A stretch of DNA of 64,000 nucleotides from CAKSEI01 sp964403505 (lineage in GTDB: Bacteria; Bacillota; Clostridia; Oscillospirales; CAG-272). Positions 1-9,433 of this stretch are shown in pieces. A program made the translations under genes and the position numbers. Each line of letters opens with the position of its first letter. Within the stretch, counting starts at the first letter, position 1. The stretch spans positions 74,431 to 138,430 of the forward strand of contig CAYOFP010000002.1 in the NCBI GenBank assembly GCA_964403505.1, read 5' to 3'. A model generated the notes under the pieces. The model had not been told where the DNA came from, did not search any database, and saw only the letters and a list, made by a program, of their open reading frames with translations.

Positions 1-1
1 C

Positions 2-337
2 AATATAGCGGCGAAAAAGAAAAACGGCGGTATCGTATTCTTACGCAAGATATTAAAGGGAGCGACCGACGACAGCTATGGTATCGAGGTAGCGAAGCTT
101 GCGGGTGTTCCTTCCTCCGTCACGAAGAGGGCGTATGAGATACTATCTTCCCTCGAGAACAGCAGCAGACGGATCGCCGCCGAGGACGCCTCTCAGGAAA
201 CGGAAGAGGTAAATATGACTTTTGACGATTTCAAAACAGAGGAAGTAAAGAATAAGCTCATGCAGACGCAGGTCGAGACGCTGACTCCCATTGAGGCGAT
301 GAATCTCGTCTATGAGCTGAAAAAAATACTCGATTAA
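2..337 (+). CDS. mutS: DNA mismatch repair protein MutS, C-terminal part (5' end outside window)
   Basis: Frame 2 is open from the window edge to TAA at 335-337 (111 residues). It carries the end of the MutS ATPase domain: the stretch FLRKILKGATDDSYGIEVAK is followed by LAGVP, typical of the MutS C-terminal dimerisation segment, and then a variable tail ending in YELKKILD. MutS binds mismatched DNA and recruits MutL. The stop lies 10 bases before mutL, so the two are almost certainly co-transcribed. The lower-case ATG inside this stretch is internal. Recognition rests on the conserved C-terminal motif and on adjacency to mutL; the mismatch-binding and Walker A regions are not in the window. 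Confidence 0.9.
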   Translation, partial: NIAAKKKNGGIVFLRKILKGATDDSYGIEVAKLAGVPSSVTKRAYEILSSLENSSRRIAAEDASQETEEVNMTFDDFKTEEVKNKLMQTQVETLTPIEAMNLVYELKKILD

Positions 338-347
338 GGAGAAAAAA

Positions 348-2246
348 TTGGGCGCTATCAATGTACTTGATTCACAGGTTGCAAATCTTATCGCCGCAGG
401 CGAGGTGGTGGACAGACCCGGTTCGGTCATAAAGGAACTCGTGGAAAATTCCATGGATGCAGGCGCTACTACTATAACCGTTGAGATAAAGAACGGCGGT
501 ATCACTTTTATGCGTGTTACCGATAACGGCTCGGGCATGGAGAGGGATGATGTTCCTCTTGCCCTGAGGCGCCATGCTACGAGTAAGATACAGAAAGCGT
601 CCGACCTTGATTCTATTTACACGATGGGATTCCGCGGTGAGGCGCTCGCCGCGATATCTTCAGTTTCAAAGACACGGATCATGACAAAACGCTGTGATGA
701 CAGCATGGGCACAATCCTGACCTGTGAGGGACCGGATATTATCGATATCAGCGAAGCGGCATGTCAGAACGGTACGACGGTAATAATAGAGGATCTGTTT
801 TATAACGTACCCGCCAGGCGTAAGTTTTTGAAAAAAGACGTGAGCGAGGGGATGTATGTTACATCGGTGATGGAGCGCCTGTGTCTTTCCCGCCCGGATA
901 TTTCGTTCAAGTATATTTGTGACGGTGCGACAAAATTCGCCACTCCCGGCTCGGGCAGGATGCTCGATGCCATGTATGCGGTGTTCGGACGTGATTTCGC
1001 TAAAAAGACCATTCAGGTAAGTACGGGCGAAGACCATATAAAAATAAAAGGATATATCGGGACGCCCGAAAACGTCAGAGGAAACTCAAACCTCCAGATA
1101 TTTTTTATCAATCGGCGTTTTGTCCGCTCGAAAACGGCATATGCGGCGCTGAAACAGGCGTTTGACTCCTATATACCGAAGGAGCGTTTTCCCGTTTGCG
1201 TGATCGAGATAACCACAGACCCGAGATTTGTGGATGTCAATGTTCATCCGTCCAAGTTAGAGGTGAAATTCTCTAACGAGAAAATGATATTCGATCTGAT
1301 ATATTTTGCGGTGCGCTCTGCGCTGGTCAAGGGAATTGAGCGTCCGAGCGGCTATCTGAACAGACACGCTATCGATGCGGTAAATTCCTTCGTTCCTCTC
1401 GGCGAGCCCCAAATGAGCGTTAAGCAAAGCCAGATAACGCTCAGGGATTTTAATTCGGGCGGAGCAAAAAGCGTGCTTGAAAGGGAAGAGGCGCAAATAG
1501 ATGAGAGAAAAACCGAGCTGACATACGAGCAGAGGGCGATCGCCTTCTCCGCTCCCAAGAGGGACAATCCTGTAGAGCTGCCAAAGGAATCAAAACAGGA
1601 TTTCTCGTGGGACGATCTGCCGGTAAAGGCTGATAATATCGGTGATTCTTTGCTTCCGCTGCCGGATTATAAGATCATCGGCGAGGTATTTTATTCCTAT
1701 GTGATCCTCGAGCTTGACGGAAAGATGCTCGTAGTTGACAAGCATGCGGCGCATGAGCGGATATTATTCGAGGATATGAAGCGCAATATGCAAAAATCAG
1801 GTGTTGAGTCGCAGGTGCTTCTCGTACCGTTGGAGGTGCCGTTAGATGCATATGAAATGGCGGCAGTCAAAGACTTCGCCTGTGATATAAAAAAGATCGG
1901 CTTTGATCTTTCGCTTGACGAGGAGAATAATAAGGTCCATATCGCGCATATCCCGACGATTCTGAATAATGAGGATGTCAGCGCGTTTATTCAGGGGCTT
2001 GCTTCCGCTCTTGCCGACGGCACTGTAAATATCAGCGTCACAAAGGAAGTTTTGTATGAAAAATCGCTGTATCAGGCGTCGTGTAAAGCGGCCATCAAGG
2101 CCGGCAGGATCTACGATATGGCAAATATAAAATGGATCTGCGATAAACTTTTAGTTCTGCCGAACATAAAATACTGTCCGCACGGCAGACCCGTTGCATT
2201 TGAGATTTCACGCACGGATTTAGAGAGACAGTTCAGAAGGATATAA
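348..2246 (+). CDS. mutL: DNA mismatch repair endonuclease MutL
   Basis: The 632-residue product links MutS mismatch recognition to strand nicking. The N-terminal GHKL ATPase shows ELVENSMDAG (about 30-39), DNGSGM (59-64), RHATSK (75-80) and GFRGEAL (94-100). The C-terminal domain keeps an endonuclease-type motif, DKHA-x2-E-x4-E near residue 463, where the usual Gln of DQHA is Lys, and a CPHGRP motif near 610. This argues for a nicking MutL as in bacteria without MutH. The start is TTG at 348, chosen because AAGGAG ends 6 bases upstream and the protein then begins with the conserved INVLDSQVANLIAAGEVV. It follows mutS by 10 bases and precedes tgt by 4, inside one operon. Confidence 0.97.
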   Translation: MGAINVLDSQVANLIAAGEVVDRPGSVIKELVENSMDAGATTITVEIKNGGITFMRVTDNGSGMERDDVPLALRRHATSKIQKASDLDSIYTMGFRGEALAAISSVSKTRIMTKRCDDSMGTILTCEGPDIIDISEAACQNGTTVIIEDLFYNVPARRKFLKKDVSEGMYVTSVMERLCLSRPDISFKYICDGATKFATPGSGRMLDAMYAVFGRDFAKKTIQVSTGEDHIKIKGYIGTPENVRGNSNLQIFFINRRFVRSKTAYAALKQAFDSYIPKERFPVCVIEITTDPRFVDVNVHPSKLEVKFSNEKMIFDLIYFAVRSALVKGIERPSGYLNRHAIDAVNSFVPLGEPQMSVKQSQITLRDFNSGGAKSVLEREEAQIDERKTELTYEQRAIAFSAPKRDNPVELPKESKQDFSWDDLPVKADNIGDSLLPLPDYKIIGEVFYSYVILELDGKMLVVDKHAAHERILFEDMKRNMQKSGVESQVLLVPLEVPLDAYEMAAVKDFACDIKKIGFDLSLDEENNKVHIAHIPTILNNEDVSAFIQGLASALADGTVNISVTKEVLYEKSLYQASCKAAIKAGRIYDMANIKWICDKLLVLPNIKYCPHGRPVAFEISRTDLERQFRRI

Positions 2247-2250
2247 GAAG

Positions 2251-3387
2251 ATGTTTACACTGATAAAAAAAGAGGGCAAAGCAAGACGGGGTGAGTTTGA
2301 GACCGTCCATGGCACAATACAGACGCCTGTTTTTATGAATGTCGGCACATGTGCGGCAATAAAAGGCGGCGTTTCCACCGACGACTTGCGAAAGATCGGG
2401 TGCCAGGTGGAGTTGTCGAATACCTATCACCTGCATCTGCGCCCGGGAGACACCCTGATTCACAGGATGGGCGGTATACATAAATTCTTCAATTGGGACA
2501 GGCCTGTCCTTACAGATAGCGGAGGATTTCAGGTCTTTTCGCTTGCAAAACTGCGAAAAATCAAGGAAGAGGGCGTCTATTTCTCCTCGCATATCGACGG
2601 AGCAAAGATATTCATGGGTCCCGAGGAGTCGATGCAGATACAGTCGAATATAGCATCTACCATTGCGATGGCGTTTGACGAATGCGTCGAAAATCCTGCT
2701 GAGTATAACTATGTAAAAGAGTCGTGCGGGCGAACGGTCCGGTGGCTTGTGCGCTGTAAAGCGGAGATGGCACGCCTGAATTCATTGCCCGAGACGATCA
2801 ATAAAAAACAGCTTCTTTTCGGTATCAATCAGGGAAGCACATATGAGGATCTGCGTATCGAAAACATGAAGCAGATCGCCGAGCTTGACTGCGACGGATA
2901 TGCCATCGGCGGTCTTGCAGTAGGTGAGAGTGCAGAGGAGATGTACCGTATCATCGATGCGGTCGAGCCTTATATGCCGACGGATAAGCCGAGATATCTC
3001 ATGGGCGTGGGAACACCCGTAAACATTCTCGAGGCGGTATACCGGGGCGTTGATTTCTTTGACTGCGTCATGCCCTCGAGAAATGCAAGACACGGTAACA
3101 TTTTCACCTGGAAGGGTAAGATGAATTTACTCAATGAGAAATATGCCTTCGATGACCGTCCGATCGACCCGGACTGCACATGCCCGACCTGCCGAAGCTA
3201 TTCGAGGTCTTATATCAGGCATTTGTTCAAGGCAAAGGAGACGCTCGGTATGCGCCTCGCCGTATTGCATAATCTCTATTTTTACAATGAGCTGATGCAA
3301 AAGATAAGAGATGCGCTCGATGCGGATGATTACGAGCGTTTTTATCAAAAGTACAGAGTGATCCTCGGCGAGAGGGAAAACGGTTAG
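2251..3387 (+). CDS. tgt: Queuine/preQ1 tRNA-guanine transglycosylase
   Basis: 378 residues, the normal length for bacterial Tgt, which exchanges guanine 34 of GUN-anticodon tRNAs for preQ1 in queuosine synthesis. Visible hallmarks are TDSGGFQVFSL (catalytic-domain Asp and substrate loop, about 87-97), the GGLAVGE loop near 222, and MPSRNARHG near 273. A zinc site C-x-C-x2-C followed by His sits near residues 308-334 (DCTCPTCRSY). The ATG lies 4 bases after mutL, so it is translated in the same transcript. No queF, queA or queuosine transporter lies beside it. Its place between mutL and metF looks like simple operon packing, not a pathway grouping. Confidence 0.97.
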   Translation: MFTLIKKEGKARRGEFETVHGTIQTPVFMNVGTCAAIKGGVSTDDLRKIGCQVELSNTYHLHLRPGDTLIHRMGGIHKFFNWDRPVLTDSGGFQVFSLAKLRKIKEEGVYFSSHIDGAKIFMGPEESMQIQSNIASTIAMAFDECVENPAEYNYVKESCGRTVRWLVRCKAEMARLNSLPETINKKQLLFGINQGSTYEDLRIENMKQIAELDCDGYAIGGLAVGESAEEMYRIIDAVEPYMPTDKPRYLMGVGTPVNILEAVYRGVDFFDCVMPSRNARHGNIFTWKGKMNLLNEKYAFDDRPIDPDCTCPTCRSYSRSYIRHLFKAKETLGMRLAVLHNLYFYNELMQKIRDALDADDYERFYQKYRVILGERENG

Positions 3388-3395
3388 GATATATT

Positions 3396-4256
3396 ATGAA
3401 GATAACAGAGATAATTACAGGGAAAAAACCGAGTTTGTCATTTGAGGTTTTTCCTCCGAAAACAAACGATAAATTTGAGGGGGTGCTTGCGGCGGCTACA
3501 AAAATTGCCGATCTTGCGCCCGATTACATGAGTGTTACCTACGGGGCAGGCGGCGGCACCTCCGAGTATACGACGGATATATGCCGTGAGCTCAGCCTGC
3601 GCGGCGTCACGCCTCTTGCGCATCTGACGTGCGTTGCGTCTGACCGTGACCGGATTCGTTTTGAGCTTGATAATCTCCGGCAAAAAGGGATAGAAAACAT
3701 TCTGGCGCTTCGTGGTGATATACCCGAGGGCATGCAGCGTCCGCTGGGCGGATATTACCATGCGAGCGAGCTGATATGTGAGATTGCGCAATACGGCGGC
3801 TTTTGTATCGGCGGCGCATGCTATCCCGAGGGTCATCCCGAGAGCGCAAACAGCACGGACGATATCGACGCTCTGAAAATCAAGGTCGAGTGCGGATGTG
3901 AGTTTTTGACCACGCAGATGTTTTTTGATAATAATATTCTGTATAATTTTCTTTACAGACTATATAAAGCAGGGGTCGATGTGCCCGTGGTTGCAGGTGT
4001 CATGCCTGTTACCAATGCAAGTCAGATCAAGCGCATCATGTCGATCTCCTCGTCCGCTCTGCCGCAGAGGTTCGTGCGTATCGTAGACAGATACGGCGAC
4101 GATCCTCTCGCTATGAAGCAGGCGGGAATCGCATATGCCACAGAGCAGATCATCGATCTGTATGCGAACGGTATCAACGCCGTGCATGTTTACTCGATGA
4201 ATCATCACGATGTGGCACAAGCGATAAAAAATAACCTCTCGGAGATCATTAAATGA
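3396..4256 (+). CDS. metF: Methylenetetrahydrofolate reductase
   Basis: A 286-residue FAD-dependent TIM-barrel enzyme that reduces 5,10-methylene-THF to 5-methyl-THF, the methyl donor for MetH. Recognisable family segments are LSFEVFPPKT at the N-terminus, LALRGDIPEG near 102-111, GGACYPEGHPES near 139-150, TTQMFFD near 172 and AGVMPVTN near 199. The start is the first ATG, 8 bases after tgt. Its TGA overlaps the ATG of the next gene by 4 bases (ATGA), which implies translational coupling. Being directly upstream of the split metH genes, it supplies their methyl donor. No separate small iron-sulfur partner such as MetV is seen here. Confidence 0.96.
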   Translation: MKITEIITGKKPSLSFEVFPPKTNDKFEGVLAAATKIADLAPDYMSVTYGAGGGTSEYTTDICRELSLRGVTPLAHLTCVASDRDRIRFELDNLRQKGIENILALRGDIPEGMQRPLGGYYHASELICEIAQYGGFCIGGACYPEGHPESANSTDDIDALKIKVECGCEFLTTQMFFDNNILYNFLYRLYKAGVDVPVVAGVMPVTNASQIKRIMSISSSALPQRFVRIVDRYGDDPLAMKQAGIAYATEQIIDLYANGINAVHVYSMNHHDVAQAIKNNLSEIIK

Positions 4257-4849
4257 TAGGAAGAGAATATTTCTTTTCCAAAATAGATACCGATTCGCTC
4301 GTCCTGAACGGAAACGAGGTGGCACTGCGGTTAAAAACCGAACGGGGATATACGAGCGATACCGTGAAACTGTGCGAGGAGCGCCTTCGAGACAGCGTTT
4401 CCTGCCGCTATGCGGCACTTCGACTCGAGGTCAAACGAATTTCAGAGGGTGTATGCGATCTCGGATTCGGAGAGATAAACAGCCGACTGTTATATAACAG
4501 CCTTGAGGGGTGCAGTGAGGCATATGTTTTGGCCGTCACGCTCGGGGTCAATGTAGACAGGTTGCTTTTGCGTTTGTCGGCTGCCTCGCAGGCGGAGCAT
4601 TTTATCACCGATGCGCTTGCATCGGCTATGGCGGAGGCGGCGTGCGATGTGTGCGATGAAATATTGCGTGACGGGCATACCTGCCGTCATAGGATCAGTC
4701 CGGGATACGGCGATCTTCCGCTCGGGATACAGCCGGATGTACTTTCCGCACTGAATGCACAGCGTGTGCTGAATATAACGCTGAATAAGTCCTATCTGAT
4801 GACCCCCTCAAAGTCTATTACCGCGATTATGGGTATTATAAATGAATGA
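4253..4849 (+). CDS. Vitamin B12-dependent methionine synthase reactivation-domain protein
   Basis: 198 residues resembling the AdoMet-binding activation domain that forms the C-terminus of E. coli MetH, here a free-standing protein. Supporting segments are ARI-like N-terminal sequence, YNSLEGCSEAYVLAVTLG near 81-98, HRISPGYGDLPLGIQPD near 143-159, and TPSKSITAIMGI near the C-terminus. All match the layout of the activation domain, which binds AdoMet for reductive methylation of inactive cob(II)alamin. The gene overlaps metF by 4 and metH by 8 bases, so it is locked into the same translation unit. Given that the adjacent MetH ends after the B12 domain, this protein most likely supplies its missing function in trans. 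The function is inferred from similarity and context. Confidence 0.85.
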   Translation: MIGREYFFSKIDTDSLVLNGNEVALRLKTERGYTSDTVKLCEERLRDSVSCRYAALRLEVKRISEGVCDLGFGEINSRLLYNSLEGCSEAYVLAVTLGVNVDRLLLRLSAASQAEHFITDALASAMAEAACDVCDEILRDGHTCRHRISPGYGDLPLGIQPDVLSALNAQRVLNITLNKSYLMTPSKSITAIMGIINE

Positions 4850-7196
4850 AATAAGAGATTTAATAAGAAAGAAACGACTGTATTTTGACGGCGGCTATGG
4901 CACGATGCTCCAGAATTTAGGTCTGCCGTCCGGTGTTGCGCCCGAGATGTGGAATTTAAGCGAACCCGATAAGATCACAGGCGTGCATAAAGAATATATT
5001 CTGTCCGGCGCTAACTTCATTACCACCAATACGTTTGGGGTCAACGCCGATAAATACGAAAATTACGAGGAGCTCATAGGCCGTGCGATCGACTGCGCAA
5101 AAACGGCGAGGGCGGAGAATAAGAACGTCTATATCGCATTCGATATCGGACCGACAGGCCGCCTGCTCGAGCCGCTCGGGGATTTGAAATTTGATGAGGC
5201 AGTAGAGCTGTACTCAAAAAATGTGCGTGCGGCGCTTTCATGTGGGATCGATTGCTTTATTATTGAGACGATGAACGATTGCCACGAGACTAAGGCGGCA
5301 GTCTTAGCTGTCAGGGAGAATACCGATCTGCCGCTTTTTGTGACCAACGCATATGACGAGAGCGGAAAACTCATGACCGGTGCCGACCCCGAGGCAATGA
5401 TATGTATGCTCGAGGGAATGGGCGTCGATGCCATCGGCATGAATTGCTCGTTCGGTCCCGATAAAATGCTCGATATCATAGAGAGATTCGTGCGCTTTTC
5501 CTCGCTTCCCGTAATCGTCAATCCCAATGCAGGACTGCCAAAGGTCGTGGACGGCAAAACCGTATACGATGTTTCGGCGGATGAATTTGCCTCTTATATG
5601 ACGGCACTTGCCGAAAAGGGCGCATCTATCCTTGGCGGATGCTGCGGCACTACGCCTGCGTATATAGAAAAGACGGTTGCCGCAACAAAGGATCTGCCTT
5701 ATATCCCCGTCACGGAAAAGGATATTACGGCGGTATCGTCATATACCCATTCCGTCACGGTAGGAGACGGGCCTGTACTGATCGGCGAGCGGATCAACCC
5801 GACGGGTAAGCCGAAGCTCAAGGAAGCACTGCGGGAGCAGAATTTCGACTATATCATGAACGAGGGAATACGGCAGAGTGATGCCGGCGTTCATATCCTC
5901 GATGTCAACGTCGGTCTGCCCGAAATAGATGAAAAAAATGCCATGCTGCAGGCGGTAAAGGCGCTTCAATCGGTCGTCGATACACCGCTTCAGCTTGATT
6001 CCTCGAGTCCTGAGGTGCTCGAGTGCGCTATGCGTATCTATAACGGCAAGCCGCTGATCAACTCGGTAAACGGCGAGGACGAGAGCATGGATGCTATCTT
6101 CCCGCTTGTAAAAAAATACGGCGGTGCCGTGATCGCACTCACTATGGATAAGAGCGGAATACCCGAGACGGCAGCTGAGCGGATAGAAATAGCGAAGAGG
6201 ATCATTTCCCGTGCCGCCGAATACGGTATCAGGCAGAAGGATATCATCGTCGACCCCCTGTGCCTTACGGTATCGTCGGGTGCGGATAATGCCATGATAA
6301 CGCTCGAGTGCGTTGAAATGCTGAAGAAAATGGGCATTAAAACGAGCCTCGGCGTGTCCAATATCTCATTCGGTCTTCCTGCAAGAGATAAGATCAATAC
6401 GTCTTTTTATACGTCTGCGATGGAGCGTGGCCTTGACTGTGCGATAATGAATCCCTTTGCTTGCGGTATGATGGATGCATATTATTCCTTCCGTGCGCTG
6501 CACGGCATGGATTTTTCCTGCGCAGAATATATTGCATACGCCGCAAGCACGGCGGAAACCGCCCCGAAAAAAGCAGATGTGTCTGAGATGACATTAAAAA
6601 AAGCGGTAGTCAGCGGACTTCGTGACGATGCGCAGAAGATTTCAAAAGAGATGCTCGCAAGCGTCCCGCCGCTCGATGTGATCAATATGCATATAGTACC
6701 TGCACTCAATGAGATCGGTAAGGCCTTCGAGGAAAAGCGTGCGTTTTTGCCACAGCTCCTTATGAGCGCCGAGGCGGCGTCCGCCGCTTTTGAAGCGGTC
6801 AAGGAAAAAATGCCGAAGGGAACAGCTGCATCAGGCGAGGTGATACTCGCCACGGTCAAAGGAGACATTCACGATATCGGTAAAAATATCGTGCGTGTGC
6901 TTCTTGAGAGCTATGGCTTTAAGGTGCATGATCTCGGGCGTGATGTTCCGCCGGAGACGGTGGCGGAGTGCGTTGAGCGAACAGGCTGTAAGCTCGTCGG
7001 GCTGAGCGCATTGATGACAACGACCGTTCCTGCAATGGAGGAAACGATAAAGCTCCTGCACGAAAGATTCGATGATGTGAATGTCGTTGTCGGCGGTGCG
7101 GTACTCAATGAAGAATACGCCGAGATGATAAAGGCTGATATGTATTCGCCCGACGCTATGGATACGGTCAGATATGCGCAGAATTATTATAAATAA
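4842..7196 (+). CDS. metH: Cobalamin-dependent methionine synthase lacking the reactivation domain
   Basis: 784 residues, about a third shorter than full-length MetH (roughly 1,200). Domains in order are homocysteine S-methyltransferase (1-290, with zinc-ligand segments GMNCSFG near 200 and GGCCGTT near 265), pterin-binding barrel (about 310-560, starting VLIGERINPTGK), cobalamin cap helices (590-660) and cobalamin-binding Rossmann domain (665-784) with the B12 His motif DIHDIGKNIV near 674 and VVVGGAVL near 745. The C-terminal AdoMet activation domain is absent and is encoded by the overlapping upstream gene. It transfers methyl from 5-methyl-THF to homocysteine through B12. The ATG is inside the previous gene. 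A strong hairpin follows the stop. Confidence 0.96.
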   Translation: MNEIRDLIRKKRLYFDGGYGTMLQNLGLPSGVAPEMWNLSEPDKITGVHKEYILSGANFITTNTFGVNADKYENYEELIGRAIDCAKTARAENKNVYIAFDIGPTGRLLEPLGDLKFDEAVELYSKNVRAALSCGIDCFIIETMNDCHETKAAVLAVRENTDLPLFVTNAYDESGKLMTGADPEAMICMLEGMGVDAIGMNCSFGPDKMLDIIERFVRFSSLPVIVNPNAGLPKVVDGKTVYDVSADEFASYMTALAEKGASILGGCCGTTPAYIEKTVAATKDLPYIPVTEKDITAVSSYTHSVTVGDGPVLIGERINPTGKPKLKEALREQNFDYIMNEGIRQSDAGVHILDVNVGLPEIDEKNAMLQAVKALQSVVDTPLQLDSSSPEVLECAMRIYNGKPLINSVNGEDESMDAIFPLVKKYGGAVIALTMDKSGIPETAAERIEIAKRIISRAAEYGIRQKDIIVDPLCLTVSSGADNAMITLECVEMLKKMGIKTSLGVSNISFGLPARDKINTSFYTSAMERGLDCAIMNPFACGMMDAYYSFRALHGMDFSCAEYIAYAASTAETAPKKADVSEMTLKKAVVSGLRDDAQKISKEMLASVPPLDVINMHIVPALNEIGKAFEEKRAFLPQLLMSAEAASAAFEAVKEKMPKGTAASGEVILATVKGDIHDIGKNIVRVLLESYGFKVHDLGRDVPPETVAECVERTGCKLVGLSALMTTTVPAMEETIKLLHERFDDVNVVVGGAVLNEEYAEMIKADMYSPDAMDTVRYAQNYYK

Positions 7197-7202
7197 AAAT
7201 AA

Positions 7203-7234
7203 AAAAATCCAAATCCATACGGGTTTGGATTTTT
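7203..7234. terminator. Bidirectional intrinsic terminator between metH and the DUF1385 gene
   Basis: A 14-bp stem (7203-7216 with 7221-7234, one G-T wobble) and a 4-base loop ATAC, A-rich on the left and T-rich on the right. It sits between convergent genes and can end both transcripts. The minus-strand stop codon begins just 3 bases beyond it. Confidence 0.85.
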
Positions 7235-7236
7235 CA

Positions 7237-8184
7237 TTACCAGTTGTCGCTTTCATCCTCGGGGATGACCTCGTTCATTGCCGCAATTGCGCATTCTATC
7301 ATATCGTCTGTCGGCTCCATTACCGAGATGTGCTGGAGGAGCATACCGGGATAGGAGATTATCCTTGTTACGATATTATCGTGCTTTCCTGCGAATTTTA
7401 TCAGCTCGTATCCGATTCCGACCGTGATCGGCAGGACCAAAAGTTTAATTGCTGTGCGAAGGAACGGATTTGTAATGTGGATAAGCATTGAGATCACGAT
7501 GCTGACGATAAGGACGAGGATCATAAATGATGTTCCGCATCTCGGATGATACTTTCTCTGCTTACGTATATTTTCGACGGTGAGCTCTTCTCCTGCCTCG
7601 TAGCAGAAGATAGTTTTGTGCTCTGCGCCGTGAAACATGAATGTCCTTCTTATATCCTTCATCAGTCTCATCGACGCCATATAAGTGATAAAGAGGGCAA
7701 TCTTCAGCACTCCCTCAAATACGCTTCGCAACAAATAATTCTCTCTTATCTGCGGCATCGGTATCGAGAGCCAGCTGTATAGCTGGGAGGGAAGATACAT
7801 AAATAATCCGACGGCGAGTAAAACGCCGAGGATACCGGAGACTACACCGATAATCGCCATGATTATTTTGTTCTCTTTTTTCTTTTGTTCCTCGGTCTTG
7901 CCTTCGTCCTCAGTTATTTCTTCGAGGCCGGAAATTTCGGCAGAGCGCATCAGATACTTATATCCGAGCTTCAGAGACATCACCATGTTGTATACGCCGC
8001 GCAAGATCGGTATCTTGAATATTTTCGGCGCTTTGGCAACGGAGGTCTCCTCTTTTTCGATTATGATCTCGCCCTGCGGATTTCTGACCGCCATGGCGGT
8101 GACCTGCGGTCCTCGCATCATGATTCCCTCGAGAAGTGCCTGACCGCCGATTGATGTTTTTTTAGTACAGTTATTATTCTTCAT
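7237..8184 (-). CDS. DUF1385 family membrane protein
   Basis: 315 residues. The N-terminus carries the family signature GGQALLEGIMMRGP (about 12-25), and HGAEHKTIFCYE appears near 185-196. Membrane segments are visible near 105-130 (long hydrophobic run after a Lys/Glu-rich linker), 155-175, 215-235 and 240-260. Function is unknown. Proteins of this family (YqhQ in Bacillus) are common in Firmicutes and have been noted near genes for translation or release factors; here the gene stands alone, convergent with metH. The ATG at 8184 has a weak GAGGT site 5 bases upstream and its own sigma-A-type promoter. Confidence 0.85.
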   Translation of the reverse strand: MKNNNCTKKTSIGGQALLEGIMMRGPQVTAMAVRNPQGEIIIEKEETSVAKAPKIFKIPILRGVYNMVMSLKLGYKYLMRSAEISGLEEITEDEGKTEEQKKKENKIIMAIIGVVSGILGVLLAVGLFMYLPSQLYSWLSIPMPQIRENYLLRSVFEGVLKIALFITYMASMRLMKDIRRTFMFHGAEHKTIFCYEAGEELTVENIRKQRKYHPRCGTSFMILVLIVSIVISMLIHITNPFLRTAIKLLVLPITVGIGYELIKFAGKHDNIVTRIISYPGMLLQHISVMEPTDDMIECAIAAMNEVIPEDESDNW

Positions 8185-8201
8185 ATTTACCTCATAAAAA
8201 T

Positions 8202-8230
8202 ATTATAATACAATAGCGTTTTTTTTTCAA
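8202..8230 (-). promoter_or_regulatory. Sigma-A-type promoter of the DUF1385 gene
   Basis: Read on the minus strand: TTGAAA (8230-8225), a 17-base spacer and TATAAT (8207-8202), which lies 18 bases before the ATG. It is back to back with the promoter at 8237-8265. Confidence 0.75.
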
Positions 8231-8236
8231 CTGTTA

Positions 8237-8265
8237 TTGAAAAATATATTTTATTAAGGTATAAT
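8237..8265 (+). promoter_or_regulatory. Sigma-A-type promoter of the transglutaminase-like gene and hom
   Basis: TTGAAA (8237-8242), 17-base spacer, TATAAT (8260-8265), 28 bases before the ATG at 8294. Only 6 bases separate its -35 box from the -35 box of the divergent promoter. Confidence 0.75.
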
Positions 8266-8293
8266 AATTATATTATTTGGGGAGGTGCGAAAA

Positions 8294-9433
8294 ATGGGCA
8301 AAAAACCTGTGTTTGGTAAGAGAACAGTCGTTATCTGTATCATTTCTGTTTTTGTGCTCGTTTATGTGCTTATGTTCGTGAAATTCGGCTTTCTTTTCAA
8401 AAAGGCCGATATAGAGGACAGTCCCCCGATCTTTTGTGAAAATTCGCTTTATTATAATAACCTGACGCGGAAGGAACAGCTTCTTTACGAGGCGATGACC
8501 GATGCCATAAGTGATTTTGATTCTTTCACGAGGGAAATACCATACAGGTATTCATCGGATGAATTCAACGATGTGGTAAAGTTTATAATATGCGATAATC
8601 CCATGCTTTTTTATGTAAGCTATGATTCCTCGGTGATGTATACAAACGACGTTGCAACTAAGGTAGAGCTTAAGTATACTGTTGAAAGGGAAGACGCTAT
8701 CGAAATGCGCAATGCCCTAGATACGGAGCTTCAAAGGATCGCCGCACTTCTGATAAAAGAGGACGCATTCGCAACCGAGCTTGCCATCCACGATTATCTC
8801 GTAGAGAATTGTGCCTACCTCTCGGACGATGCGAGCACAGATTATCTGAATAATACTGCATACGGCGCTATTATCAATCATAAATCCTACTGCGACGGAT
8901 ATGCGCTCGCTTTCAAGGAGCTGATGAACCGATGCGGCCTGTTTGCATCTACTGTCTGCGGAACTGCGAACGGGCTCAACCATATGTGGGATATCGTGTG
9001 CATTGACGACAGCTTTTACCATGTCGATGTGACGTGGGATGATGCTGACAACGATATGATATTCCACGGATATCTGAATGTCAGTGCAGAGGAGATCTCA
9101 CGCACGCACCAGATATCATACGGCGATATCCTGCCCGAGGCGAACGATACGAAAAATTATTACAAATCGGCAGGACTTTTTGCCGAAACCGCAGAGCAGC
9201 TCAGCGCTATCGTGAACAGTGCCATGCGTGCCAGCGCCTCTGACGGAAAAAAGTATTTTGAGATCATGCTCGGCTATGATGCCGAAAAAGACCTGCGTGC
9301 CGCATTTAGTGCAGCGGTAGGCAGCATTAATGCCGAGGGTAAATATAATTTTACCGATGCATACCGTGAGCATTATTGCTCGGATGATAAAAAAATGATA
9401 AATATTGAAATATACTATGAGGAAACAAAATGA
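8294..9433 (+). CDS. Membrane-anchored transglutaminase-like domain protein
   Basis: 379 residues. A single N-terminal hydrophobic segment (about 12-32) follows a Lys-rich start and would anchor the protein with its bulk outside the cell. A transglutaminase/protease-like core follows: HDYLVENCAY near 157-166, catalytic Cys in SYCDGYALAFKE near 199, His in NHMWDI near 229 and Asp in YHVDVTWDD near 243, giving a plausible Cys-His-Asp triad. Such extracellular proteins often act on the cell wall or surface proteins; the substrate here is unknown. I place the start at ATG 8294, 8 bases after GGGGAGG; an upstream GTG at 8285 overlaps that ribosome site. The stop overlaps hom by 4 bases. Confidence 0.85.
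   Translation: MGKKPVFGKRTVVICIISVFVLVYVLMFVKFGFLFKKADIEDSPPIFCENSLYYNNLTRKEQLLYEAMTDAISDFDSFTREIPYRYSSDEFNDVVKFIICDNPMLFYVSYDSSVMYTNDVATKVELKYTVEREDAIEMRNALDTELQRIAALLIKEDAFATELAIHDYLVENCAYLSDDASTDYLNNTAYGAIINHKSYCDGYALAFKELMNRCGLFASTVCGTANGLNHMWDIVCIDDSFYHVDVTWDDADNDMIFHGYLNVSAEEISRTHQISYGDILPEANDTKNYYKSAGLFAETAEQLSAIVNSAMRASASDGKKYFEIMLGYDAEKDLRAAFSAAVGSINAEGKYNFTDAYREHYCSDDKKMINIEIYYEETK

Noticed and set aside
3388..3395. Possible SAM or B12 riboswitch for the metF-metH genes
   Set aside because: Only 8 bases separate tgt and metF, leaving no room; any switch would have to act upstream of mutS, outside the window.
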